Shown: one piece after another, positions 1 through 7,588 of the stretch | Numbering within the stretch: position 1 is the stretch's first letter | How the letters are laid out: each line of letters starts with the position of its first letter | NCBI GenBank assembly: GCA_050731755.1 | Contig: JBOHPP010000246.1 | Location: 1 to 21,272 of the forward strand | Direction: 5' to 3' | Length of the DNA stretch: 21,272 nt | Source of the DNA: JBOHPP01 sp050731755 | GTDB taxonomy: Bacteria > Methylomirabilota > Methylomirabilia > Rokubacteriales > CSP1-6 | The notes under the pieces: model-generated | The model's input: only the letters and a program-made list of their open reading frames with translations | Database searches by the model: none | Told to the model about the DNA's origin: nothing | Made by a program: the position numbers and the translations under genes

Positions 1-1824
1 GGCGTACCCAAGGCGCGCATCATCGAGGCCGCGCGAGCGATCGGCCGCGCACGTGGGCGCTTCAGCACGCACAGCTGGCGCGCCGCAGCAGCAGGCAACC
101 TGTGGGGCTGGCAGATCACCCGCTGCGTCTACCTCCTCGTCGTCCTGACGGGATCGGTCGGCACCGAAGGCGGCGTGAACCTGCACGTCGACAACAAGTT
201 CGTCCCGAAGCATCCGCTGCCGCCGGGAGCGCCGGCGTACTGGAACGAGCTGCTCTTCCCGCGCGAGTTTCCCCTCTCGTACCACGAGTTGAGCTTCCTG
301 CTGCCGCACTTCCTCAAAGACGGGCGCGGCAGGCTCGACGTCTACTTCACGCGCGTCTACAACCCGGTGTGGACCAATCCCGACGGCTTCTCGTGGATCG
401 AGATGCTCACCGACGAGAGCAAGGTCGAACGCCACGCCTGTCTGACGCCGGTCTGGAGTGAGACGGCCTGGTTCGCGGACTACATCCTGCCGATGGGCCT
501 CGCTTCCGAACGCCACGACCTCATGTCCCAGGAGACCCACGCCGCCCGCTGGATCGGCTTCCGCCAGCCCGTGCTCCGCGTGGCCCTGGAGCGGCAGGGC
601 CGCACGTTCGACTGGACCTGGCAAGCCCACGAGGCGGCTGGAATCGGCCAGGTGTGGGAGGAGGACGAGTTCTGGATCGAGCTGTCCTGGCGCATCGATC
701 CCGACGGCGCGCTCGGCATTAGAAAGTTCTTCGAGTCACCGTACCGTCCCGGCCAGAAGCTGCGCATCGAGGAGTTCTACCGCTGGATCTTCGAGCACAG
801 CGTGCCCGGGCTGCCGGAAGCCGCGCAGGCCGAGGGCCTGACGCCCCTCGACTACATGCGCCGGTACGGCGCGTTCCTGATCGAGGAGGGCGTGTACCAC
901 CATCACGAGCAGCCGGTGGCGCCGCGGATGCTCGAGGGCGCCAGCGTGGAGCCGCGGACGAAGGTCGCCACCCGCGACGGCCAGAGCGTGGGCGTCGAGG
1001 TGGACGGTGTCGTGCGCACGGGGTTTCCCACGCCGTCACGCAAGCTCGAGTTCTTCTCGCCGACGCTGAAAGCCTGGAAGTGGCCGGAGCAGGCGGTGCC
1101 GGGCTACATCCAGAGCCACGTCCACTGGTCGCGGATCGACCGCGCCGCGGGCGAGATGGTGCTGCTGCCCACCTTCCGCCTGCCCACGCTGATCCATACC
1201 CGCTCGGGCAACGCCAAGTGGCTCTACGAGATCTCCCACACCAACCCCATCTGGATCCATCCCGAGGACGCCGCGCGTGCAGGGGTGCAGACGGGCGACC
1301 TCCTCAAGGTCGAGACGGCCATCGGTCACTTCGTCGACCGTGTCTGGGTGACCGAGGGCCTGCGCCCGGGGATCATCGCCTGCTCCCATCACCTGGGCCG
1401 CTGGCGGCTCGCCGAAAACGCCGGCGGCGACCGCTGGTCCACGGCGCTGGTGAGCCTCGAACGGCTGGGACCGGGCCGGTGGCGGATGCGGCGAATCCAC
1501 GGGGTGGAGCCGTTCGCCAGCGAGGACGCCGATTCGGCACGCATCTGGTGGACCGAGGCCGGCGTCAACCAGAACCTCACGTTCCCCGTGCAGCCCGATC
1601 CCCTCAGCGGCCAGCACTGCTGGCACCAGAAGGTCCGCGTCGCCCGTCCCGGGCCCGGTGAAGACGAAGGCGACATCGTGGTCGACACCGGCCGGGCGCA
1701 CGAGATCTATCGCCAGTGGTTGAGTCTGGCCCGGCCGGCTCCCGGCCCCGACAACCTCCGGCGGCCCCTGTGGCTGCCCCGCGCCTTCAAGCCCGATCCC
1801 TCAGCGTACCGGCTCGACAGCTGA
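1..1824 (+). CDS. Molybdopterin (Mo-bisPGD) oxidoreductase, large subunit, C-terminal part
   Basis: The frame is open from base 1, so the gene enters from the left; a GTG at 175 is internal, not the start. About 607 residues are visible. The segment reading GSVGTEGG followed by DNKF, then VYFTRVYNPVWTNPD and the stretch ETAWFADYILPMGL, is typical of the cofactor-binding core of the DMSO-reductase superfamily, where these segments line the bis-pterin site. Visible residues about 386-470 (LPTFRLP, HTRSGNAKWL, then NPIWIHPEDAARAGVQTGDLLKVET) form the C-terminal molybdopterin-dinucleotide-binding barrel. Such enzymes transfer oxygen atoms or electrons to or from small substrates (formate, sulfur, arsenic or nitrogen compounds). 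The N-terminal Fe-S motif and the Mo-ligand residue lie outside the window, so the substrate cannot be assigned. The next gene, a thioredoxin, starts 62 bp downstream on the same strand. Confidence 0.88.
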   Translation, partial: GVPKARIIEAARAIGRARGRFSTHSWRAAAAGNLWGWQITRCVYLLVVLTGSVGTEGGVNLHVDNKFVPKHPLPPGAPAYWNELLFPREFPLSYHELSFLLPHFLKDGRGRLDVYFTRVYNPVWTNPDGFSWIEMLTDESKVERHACLTPVWSETAWFADYILPMGLASERHDLMSQETHAARWIGFRQPVLRVALERQGRTFDWTWQAHEAAGIGQVWEEDEFWIELSWRIDPDGALGIRKFFESPYRPGQKLRIEEFYRWIFEHSVPGLPEAAQAEGLTPLDYMRRYGAFLIEEGVYHHHEQPVAPRMLEGASVEPRTKVATRDGQSVGVEVDGVVRTGFPTPSRKLEFFSPTLKAWKWPEQAVPGYIQSHVHWSRIDRAAGEMVLLPTFRLPTLIHTRSGNAKWLYEISHTNPIWIHPEDAARAGVQTGDLLKVETAIGHFVDRVWVTEGLRPGIIACSHHLGRWRLAENAGGDRWSTALVSLERLGPGRWRMRRIHGVEPFASEDADSARIWWTEAGVNQNLTFPVQPDPLSGQHCWHQKVRVARPGPGEDEGDIVVDTGRAHEIYRQWLSLARPAPGPDNLRRPLWLPRAFKPDPSAYRLDS

Positions 1825-1886
1825 CGGCTCCAGCCGCGCCGTGAGGGCCGGCCGGGGGACGAATCACGCTAAGATAGGGCGCCCTG

Positions 1887-2501
1887 ATGAGTCGCACCGG
1901 CGCCATCGCGCTCGCCGTCGTCGCTGTGGTCCTCGTGCTGGTCTCCTTCTGGCTGTGGGAAGAAGGACCCACGAGGCCCTCGACACGTGTCCCCGCTCCG
2001 CCGCCGGCGACCGCGCCGTCGACATCGGCGCGCTTGCTCGACGATCTGATGCTCGACCAGCAGGTCACCCGGCTCGCCGGCGAGCCGGCGAAGCCCTTCA
2101 TCCTGCCGACGCTCGGCGGAGAGCGCTTCGACTTCGCCCAGCTGGCCGGCCGCCCGGCCTTGCTGTACTTCTGGGCCACCTGGTGACCGCACTGCACGAG
2201 GGAGTTGCCCTCGACCATCGAGCAGGTGCATAGGGAGTTCCAGCCTCAAGGGCTCGCCGTCGTCACCATCGACATCCAGGAGCCGTCGGCGACGGTGGCG
2301 AGCTGGACGCGGACCAACGGGACGTCGTTCCCGGTCCTGCTCGACGCCGACGGAGCCGTCTCCCAGCAGTACGCCGTGACGGCAACGCCCACCGTGTTCC
2401 TGGTGAGCCGCGACGGCAAGCTGCTCGGCAAGGCCCTGGGCACCCGGCCGTGGACCTCTGACCGGGGCCGCGCCCTGCTGCAGGCCCTGCTCGGGTCGTG
2501 A
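1887..2501 (+). CDS. TlpA-like membrane-anchored thioredoxin with probable selenocysteine (UGA at codon 100)
   Basis: One 204-residue protein is split by a single in-frame TGA at 2184-2186; both halves share a frame. Residues about 6-24 are a hydrophobic signal anchor, followed by a Pro/Ala-rich linker (about 31-46) and a TlpA/AhpC-type thioredoxin fold, so the domain should face outside the cytoplasmic membrane. The active site reads FWATW-(TGA)-P-H-C, where relatives have W-C-P-x-C. Resolving Cys103 and the cis-proline (TATPTVF, Pro168) are intact, and downstream codons show no decay. A perfect hairpin starts 10 nt after the TGA. TGA is an ordinary stop for neighbours (1824, 4258, 4739), so this is local recoding rather than code reassignment. 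Likely role: thiol-disulfide reductase or peroxidatic selenothioredoxin. Its end overlaps the next gene by 4 bp. The alternative is a single TGC-to-TGA nonsense mutation or sequencing error. Confidence 0.78.
2197..2213 (+). promoter_or_regulatory. Candidate bacterial SECIS hairpin for the UGA at 2184
   Basis: CGAGGG (2197-2202) pairs perfectly with CCCTCG (2208-2213) around the five-base loop AGTTG. The loop starts 17 nt after the TGA and has G at its second position. Bacterial SECIS elements are coding-region stem-loops shortly after the UGA, with a small apical loop carrying an early G that SelB contacts. A lower stem CTGC (2192-2195) with GCAG (2222-2225) is possible across an asymmetric internal loop. 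SelB recognition is inferred; no sel genes are in the window. Confidence 0.62.
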
Positions 2502-4258
2502 CGGTGCGGCCCGACGACGTCGACCTCGACGTCGTCGAGACCGACGTTCTCATCCTGGGCGCCGGGGGCGCCGGCCTCTGCGCCGCGCTGCACTGCGCCG
2601 ACGCCTCGCCGAGCCTCCGGGTCGCCATCGTGGTGAAGGGCCTGCTGGGCCGGGCCGGGTGCACGCGCATGGTGCAGGGCGGCTACAACGCGGTGCTCAC
2701 CGCTCCCGACTCGCTCGACGCGCACGTCCTCGACACGCTCACGGGCGGCGGCTGGATCAACGACCAGGAGCTGGTGTGGACGCTCGTCCGCGAGGCGCCG
2801 ACGCGGGTGCTGGAGCTGGAGTCGCGCTACGGCTGTCTGTTCGACCGCTCCCCGGACGGGCGCATCCATCAGAAGCCGTTCGCCGGCCAGAGCCACGACC
2901 GCACCGTGCACAAGGGCGACCTCACCGGCATCGAGATCATGAATCGCCTGAGCGAGCAGGCCCTGGCCCGGCCGAACATCACGGCGCTCGAGGAGTGCCG
3001 GGCGCTCGAGATCGCTCTCGACGACGCCGGCCGCTGCGCGGGGGCCCTCGCGCTGGACGTCCGCGCCGGGCGCTTTCTGGCCGTGCGGGCCCGAGCCACC
3101 CTGCTGGCCATGGGTGGCGGGCCGACGATGTACAAGGTCTTCGCCTGCTCGGCCGACAAGTCGGCCGACGGCATCGCGCTGGCCTACGGGGCGGGGCTAC
3201 CCCTGCGCGACATGGAGATGATCCAGTTCCACCCGACGGGCCTCGTCATCCCGGGCTCGCTCATGACCGGCGCCTTGCTCGAGGAAGGGCTTCGGGGCGC
3301 CGGTGGCTACCTGCGCAACGGTCTCGGCGAACGCTTCATGGCGCGCTACGACCCCGGGCGCCTGGAGCGCTCCACGCGCGACCTCGTCTCCCGCGCCTGT
3401 TACCTGGAAATCGAGGCTGGCCGCGGCAGCCCGAACGGCGGCGTGTGGATCGACGTGTCGCACCTGGGAGCTGACGTGGTCGAGCGCAACTTCCGCGGGA
3501 TGGTCCGCCGCTGCCGCGATTTCGGTCGCGATCTCGCTCGCCAGCCGGTGGAGGTGGCACCCACGGCGCACTTCATGATGGGGGGCGTGGTGATCGATCC
3601 CGCATGCCGGACGGCGATCGAGGGCCTGTTCGCGGCCGGCGAGGATGCGGGCGGCGTGCATGGCGCCAACCGCCTGGGCGGCAACGGCGTGGCCGACTCC
3701 ACCGTATTCGGCGGGATCGCCGGCGACGTGATGGCCGCGTTCGTCGCCGGCCACGCAGCGCCGGTGTTGCCGCTGGGCCGGCTCCGCGATTTCGCCCGGG
3801 CCGCGCTGGCCCCGCTGGGACGCCCGGGCGGCGTAGGCGCAGACCTCTACCGGCTTGTCGACGAGCTTCGGGCGCTGATGTGGGAGCAGGCGGGTCTCGT
3901 GCGCGATGCCCCTGGGCTCGTGGCGGCGCTCGGAGACGTCGAACGAATCGAGGCCCGACTGACGGACGTGAGCCTGCCCGGCGGCGCGTCGCTGAATCAG
4001 GCCTGGCAGGACTGGTTGAATCTCCGAAGCCAGACGCTGGCGGCCAGGCTCATCATCCTGAGCGCGCTCGAGCGCCGGGAGAGCCGGGGCGCCCATTGGC
4101 GCCGGGATTTTCCGACGGCCGGCGCGGAGCCGCTCTACTTCGTGCGGGTCGCGCGCATCCCCGAGGGACCTCGGGTGACGCGCGAGCCTGTCGCGCTGAC
4201 GCGAGCCACGCCGGCTGAGTCAGCGCGGGCGCCGGAGACGGTCGAGATCGGCGACTGA
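2498..4258 (+). CDS. Succinate dehydrogenase/fumarate reductase-type flavoprotein subunit, variant FAD site
   Basis: 586 residues from a GTG that overlaps the thioredoxin stop (GTGA), implying translational coupling. The N-terminus has a Rossmann FAD motif (GAGGAG, residues 21-26). Hallmarks of SdhA/FrdA dicarboxylate chemistry follow: FHPTG with a downstream glutamate-rich loop, the STRDLVSRA arginine segment, the TAHFMMGG histidine, and VHGANRLGGNG. The N-terminal loop reads GRAGCTRMVQGG, so Cys55 occupies the place where membrane SdhA/FrdA carry the histidine that binds FAD covalently; FAD is therefore probably non-covalent. The family interconverts succinate and fumarate, or reduces related enoates. 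No iron-sulfur subunit is adjacent. The SdhD-like anchor at 8335 and SdhB at 13136 are possible partners, and a tct transporter follows after 7 bp. Direction (oxidation or reduction) and exact substrate are unknown. Confidence 0.86.
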   Translation: MTVRPDDVDLDVVETDVLILGAGGAGLCAALHCADASPSLRVAIVVKGLLGRAGCTRMVQGGYNAVLTAPDSLDAHVLDTLTGGGWINDQELVWTLVREAPTRVLELESRYGCLFDRSPDGRIHQKPFAGQSHDRTVHKGDLTGIEIMNRLSEQALARPNITALEECRALEIALDDAGRCAGALALDVRAGRFLAVRARATLLAMGGGPTMYKVFACSADKSADGIALAYGAGLPLRDMEMIQFHPTGLVIPGSLMTGALLEEGLRGAGGYLRNGLGERFMARYDPGRLERSTRDLVSRACYLEIEAGRGSPNGGVWIDVSHLGADVVERNFRGMVRRCRDFGRDLARQPVEVAPTAHFMMGGVVIDPACRTAIEGLFAAGEDAGGVHGANRLGGNGVADSTVFGGIAGDVMAAFVAGHAAPVLPLGRLRDFARAALAPLGRPGGVGADLYRLVDELRALMWEQAGLVRDAPGLVAALGDVERIEARLTDVSLPGGASLNQAWQDWLNLRSQTLAARLIILSALERRESRGAHWRRDFPTAGAEPLYFVRVARIPEGPRVTREPVALTRATPAESARAPETVEIGD

Positions 4259-4265
4259 GCCGAGC

Positions 4266-4739
4266 ATGAGCGTGGCCCGGGGCACGGACAGGAAGCTCGT
4301 GGGCGCCGCCCTCGCCCTGCTCGGCATCCTCGCTCTGGTCGAAGCCCGCCGCCTCTACGCGCTCCGGACGACCCTGGTGGCGGGTGCCGTCGTCGGCGAC
4401 GACACCTTTCCTCTCATCGTCGGCGCCGCCCTCGTCGCCATGGGTGCACATCTCCTGCTGGCCGCCCGCCTGCCGACGCCGCGGGTCGACCTGGCCCAGG
4501 GTCCGATCCGCGTGCGCCTGCTCGCGGGCGCTGCCGTTCTCGTCGCCTACTGCGCCATCCTGCCCTGGCTCGGCTACTCGGCGAGCACGGCGCTCGGCTC
4601 GACGGCCCTCTACCTCACGCTGGGCGGCTACCGCTGGCCGGCGGCCCTCCTGCTCGGCGCGGTCACGACCGGTGCTCTCCACCTCCTGTTCCGGGTGTGG
4701 CTGTTGCAGCCGCTGCCGGCCGGCTGGCTGGGGTTCTGA
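4266..4739 (+). CDS. tctB: Tripartite tricarboxylate transporter small membrane subunit TctB
   Basis: 157-residue, very hydrophobic protein with about four predicted membrane spans (residues about 10-26, 44-65, 80-100 and 112-140). The GDDTFPLIVG segment after the first span is characteristic of TctB. It is the small membrane partner of TctA in a binding-protein-dependent secondary transporter for citrate or related carboxylates. It starts 7 bp after the flavoprotein stop and is followed after 3 bp by tctA, so the genes are almost certainly co-transcribed. Assignment rests on both the sequence pattern and the tctB-tctA-tctC order. Confidence 0.88.
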   Translation: MSVARGTDRKLVGAALALLGILALVEARRLYALRTTLVAGAVVGDDTFPLIVGAALVAMGAHLLLAARLPTPRVDLAQGPIRVRLLAGAAVLVAYCAILPWLGYSASTALGSTALYLTLGGYRWPAALLLGAVTTGALHLLFRVWLLQPLPAGWLGF

Positions 4740-4742
4740 CTC

Positions 4743-6257
4743 ATGGTGGACGTCCTCGGTCATCTGGCCAGCGGCTTTGGCGCCGCCCTGACGCCGACGA
4801 ACCTGGTCATGGCCTTCGCCGGTGCGCTGCTCGGCACATTCGTCGGCGTGCTGCCCGGGCTCGGGCCGACCGCGGCCATCGCGATCCTGTTTCCGCTGAC
4901 CACGGTCCTGTCGCCGGTGCCGGCGATCATCATGCTCGCCGGCATCTACTACGGCGCCATGTACGGCGGATCGACGACCGCGATCCTCCTCAACATCCCG
5001 GGCGAAGTGGCCTCCGTCCCAACCTGCCTCGACGGCTACCCGATGGCCCAGCAGGGCCGGGGCGGCGTCGCGCTCGGCATCGCGGCCATCGGTTCCTTCG
5101 TGGCGGGGACGCTGGGGGTGATCGGGCTGACCTTCTTCGCTCCACTCCTCGCCGACCAGGCGCTGAGGTTCGGGCCCCCCGAGTACTTCGGCCTCATGCT
5201 GCTGGCCTTCACGGTGGTGGTCTCGCTGTCCGGCGCCTCGCTGGCCAAGGGGCTGGCCATGGCCGTGCTCGGCTACTTCATTGCCCTGATCGGGCTGGGA
5301 CCTACCACGGCGGAGCCCCGCCTCACGTTCGGCTACGCCCCGCTCATGAGTGGCGTCGACCTCATCGCCCTCGTCGTCGGGCTCTTCGCCGTGTCCGAGG
5401 TCTTCCTCGGCTTCGAGGAGGCGCGCGTGGCCATCGCTCAGCGGATCCGCAACGTGTTTCCCCGCTGGCCGGACCTCCGGCAGGCGCTGCCGGCGATCCT
5501 GCGCGGCACCGGGATCGGGTTTCTCTTGGGACTGCTGCCTGGCTGCGCGCCAGGCGTGACCGTGTTCCTGGCCTACGACGCCGAGAAGAAGCTCTCCCGG
5601 CATCCCGAGCGCTTCGGCAAGGGTGCCATCGAAGGCGTGGCCAGCCCCGAATCCGCGAACAACGCCACCAGCTCGGCGGGCTTCATTCCGTTGTTGGCGC
5701 TGGGCATTCCCGCCTCGGCTCCGCTGGCCGTCCTCCTGGGCGGACTCATGGTCTACGGGCTTCAGCCGGGGCCGCTGCTCTTTCAGCGGAATCCCGACGT
5801 CGTCTGGACGGTCATCGCCAGCCTGTACGTCGGCAACGTGATCCTTCTGATCCTGAACCTGCCGCTGGTCGGCCTCTGGGTGAGGCTCACCCGCATCCCA
5901 TTCAGCATCCTGGGACCGGTCATCTTGCTGCTGTCAGTCGTCGGCGCCTACACGGTACGCAACAGCATGTTCGACGTGGCGATCAGCCTGGTGTTCGGCG
6001 CCGTGGGTTACTTCCTGCGCAAGTACCAGTGGCCGCTGGCCCCGCTGCTCCTGGCCTACATTTTGGGGCCGCTCCTCGAGAAGTACCTGATCCAGTCGCT
6101 GTCGATGAGCGGGGGCAGCCCGCTCATCTTTCTCCAGCGGGGACTCTCGCTGGCCCTGATCCTGAGCGCGCTCGTGCTACTCTTCACGTCGCTCGTCCTG
6201 GTCCGCTACGCCAGCGCGCGCGTGAAGGAGACCACGGCCGAGGAGATGGCGCTTTGA
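4743..6257 (+). CDS. tctA: Tripartite tricarboxylate transporter large permease TctA
   Basis: 504 residues, polytopic, with about 11-12 hydrophobic segments, matching the usual TctA length of about 500. Family signatures are visible: GVLPGLGPTAAIAILFP near the N-terminus, YYGAMYGGSTTAILLNIPGE, a second internal PGxxPG-like copy (LLPGCAPGVTVFLAY), and ESANNATSSAGFIPLLALGIP. The two copies reflect the internal repeat of this family. It forms the cation-coupled translocation path and is fed by the periplasmic TctC protein. The ATG follows the tctB stop by 3 bp without a strong Shine-Dalgarno, suggesting coupled translation. The C-terminal tail is charged and probably cytoplasmic. Confidence 0.94.
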   Translation: MVDVLGHLASGFGAALTPTNLVMAFAGALLGTFVGVLPGLGPTAAIAILFPLTTVLSPVPAIIMLAGIYYGAMYGGSTTAILLNIPGEVASVPTCLDGYPMAQQGRGGVALGIAAIGSFVAGTLGVIGLTFFAPLLADQALRFGPPEYFGLMLLAFTVVVSLSGASLAKGLAMAVLGYFIALIGLGPTTAEPRLTFGYAPLMSGVDLIALVVGLFAVSEVFLGFEEARVAIAQRIRNVFPRWPDLRQALPAILRGTGIGFLLGLLPGCAPGVTVFLAYDAEKKLSRHPERFGKGAIEGVASPESANNATSSAGFIPLLALGIPASAPLAVLLGGLMVYGLQPGPLLFQRNPDVVWTVIASLYVGNVILLILNLPLVGLWVRLTRIPFSILGPVILLLSVVGAYTVRNSMFDVAISLVFGAVGYFLRKYQWPLAPLLLAYILGPLLEKYLIQSLSMSGGSPLIFLQRGLSLALILSALVLLFTSLVLVRYASARVKETTAEEMAL

Positions 6258-6268
6258 AGGAGGACACG

Positions 6269-7264
6269 ATGAGCAGATCGTCGCTCGCGACGCTGCTGGG
6301 GGTGCTGGTGGCAGCGCCCGGGCTCCTGACGGCGACCCTCGCGCTGGCCCAGCGAGACTATCCGGCCCGGGCGGTCGAGATCGTCGTGCCGTTCGTCCCT
6401 GGCGGAGGCACGGACCTCATTGCCCGACTCGTGGCCGACTACATGGGCAAGAAGTGGGGGCAGCCGATGCTGGTGGTGAACAAACCAGGTGGCGGCGGCG
6501 TGCCGGGGGCGCGGGCGGCGCTCAAGGAATCGCGGCCCGACGGCCACACGATCCTGATGGACATCCACACGACGTCCTCGATGTTGATCGGCGCCTGGAA
6601 GAACCCGCCGCTCACGCTGGCCGATCGCAAGTGGGCCGGGCGGGTCGTTCGCGATCCGATGGTGTTCGCGGTGAAGGCCGACGCGCCATGGAAGGCGTTC
6701 AAGGAGTTTTCCACTTGGGTCAAAGCCAACCCCGGCGAGCTGGTGTGGTCCACCGTCGGGCCCGCCGGTCCTTCGCGCTACACCGCGTACGACTGGTTCA
6801 CCCAGATCGGGGTGGACCCCACGAAGACGAAGATGGTGATCACCGAGGGGGCGGCGGACTCGATGACCAAGCTCGCCGGCGGTCACGTTCAGCTGGCGAT
6901 CCACTCGGTGGCTGAGGCCCACGCCATGGCTAGCGCCGGGAAGATCAGGCTGCTGGCCGTGCTCTCGCCCTCGCGCATCAAGTACCTGCCCGAAGTGCCG
7001 ACGGCCGAGGAGCAGGGCGTGATCAAAGGCGTGCGGGTGCAGTGGTGGGCGGGGGTCTCGTTCCCCGCGGCCACCCCCGACCCCATCGTGCAGAAATGGG
7101 AGGCCGCGCTGGCCGACATGACGAAGGACCCCGCCTTCCTGGCCGGCGCCGAGCGAATCAACATGAACATCGATTTTCTCAACGCCGCTCAGACGCGCGC
7201 CTTCGTGGAGAAGGAAGTCGAGGGTTACATCGACATGGCGACCCAGATCGGGATCCGCCGTTAG
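6269..7264 (+). CDS. tctC: TctC/Bug-family periplasmic solute-binding protein
   Basis: 331 residues from the ATG at 6269, preceded by a strong Shine-Dalgarno (AAGGAGG, 6257-6263) that overlaps the tctA stop; this decides the start over longer in-frame possibilities. Residues 1-27 are a Sec signal peptide (ALA just before Gln28). The mature start YPARAVEIVVPFVPGGGTD and later NKPGGGG, ESRPDGHT and LPEVPTAEEQG are the standard Bug-family ligand-binding elements. The protein should capture a carboxylate in the periplasm and hand it to TctA/TctB. Bug proteins bind diverse ligands (citrate, C4-dicarboxylates, aromatic acids), so the substrate is not determined. The neighbouring flavoprotein and TCA genes suggest a di- or tricarboxylate. 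Confidence 0.94.
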   Translation: MSRSSLATLLGVLVAAPGLLTATLALAQRDYPARAVEIVVPFVPGGGTDLIARLVADYMGKKWGQPMLVVNKPGGGGVPGARAALKESRPDGHTILMDIHTTSSMLIGAWKNPPLTLADRKWAGRVVRDPMVFAVKADAPWKAFKEFSTWVKANPGELVWSTVGPAGPSRYTAYDWFTQIGVDPTKTKMVITEGAADSMTKLAGGHVQLAIHSVAEAHAMASAGKIRLLAVLSPSRIKYLPEVPTAEEQGVIKGVRVQWWAGVSFPAATPDPIVQKWEAALADMTKDPAFLAGAERINMNIDFLNAAQTRAFVEKEVEGYIDMATQIGIRR

Positions 7265-7290
7265 GAGGAGACAACCATGGGGTCCTCGCC

Positions 7291-7584
7291 ATGATGACCG
7301 ACGACGTCGTCTTCGAAGCATCCTTCGGCAAGGAGCCGTGGGGGACGCGCGTGGTGGGCCAGACGGCCCTCCGGGAGTTTCTCGCCGACATGTTCGAGCG
7401 GATACCCGACGTGCGGTGGGACGAGCTGCGGCACTTCGCTGGCCCGGAGCACGCCGTCGTGGAGTGGCTGACGACGGGCACGCCCCGAGGCGGAGCGCGG
7501 TACGAGGTCCAGGGCTGCGACGTCCTCACCCTGCGTGACAGCCGGATCGCGGCCAAGCGTTCATACCGCAAGGCGAGCTTGTAA
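7291..7584 (+). CDS. SnoaL-like (NTF2 fold) protein, apparently 5'-shortened
   Basis: 97 residues from ATG 7291 (MMTDDVVFEA, then VVGQTALREFL and WLTTGT). The MTDDVVFE segment is typical of SnoaL-like NTF2-fold small proteins, which act as cyclases, isomerases or hydratases, or have no known activity. Normal members carry a further 20-30 N-terminal residues forming the first helix; here that part is absent. In this frame the codons just upstream read GDNHGVLA, which looks like the end of the missing helix. A strong Shine-Dalgarno (AGGAGGAG, 7263-7270) is spaced for ATG 7277, which lies in another frame and gives only MGSSP before a stop overlapping ATG 7291. The gene may thus be truncated, frameshifted or re-initiated. 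Function unknown. Confidence 0.55.
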   Translation: MMTDDVVFEASFGKEPWGTRVVGQTALREFLADMFERIPDVRWDELRHFAGPEHAVVEWLTTGTPRGGARYEVQGCDVLTLRDSRIAAKRSYRKASL

Positions 7585-7588
7585 CCGG

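Noticed and set aside
1876..1885. 10-bp palindrome AGGGCGCCCT just before the thioredoxin start
   Set aside because: Short and fully G/C-driven at this base composition; it has no loop and no second copy was noticed, so it is not called as an operator.
2184..2186. Genome-wide reassignment of TGA to an amino acid
   Set aside because: TGA terminates many intact genes here (for example 1824, 4258, 4739, 6257, 18545), so only local recoding or a mutation is possible.
4053..5603. 516-codon open frame on the minus strand across the flavoprotein and tctA
   Set aside because: Its product is low-complexity, rich in Gly, Arg, Glu and Gln, and lies antisense to well-recognised genes; a high-GC shadow.
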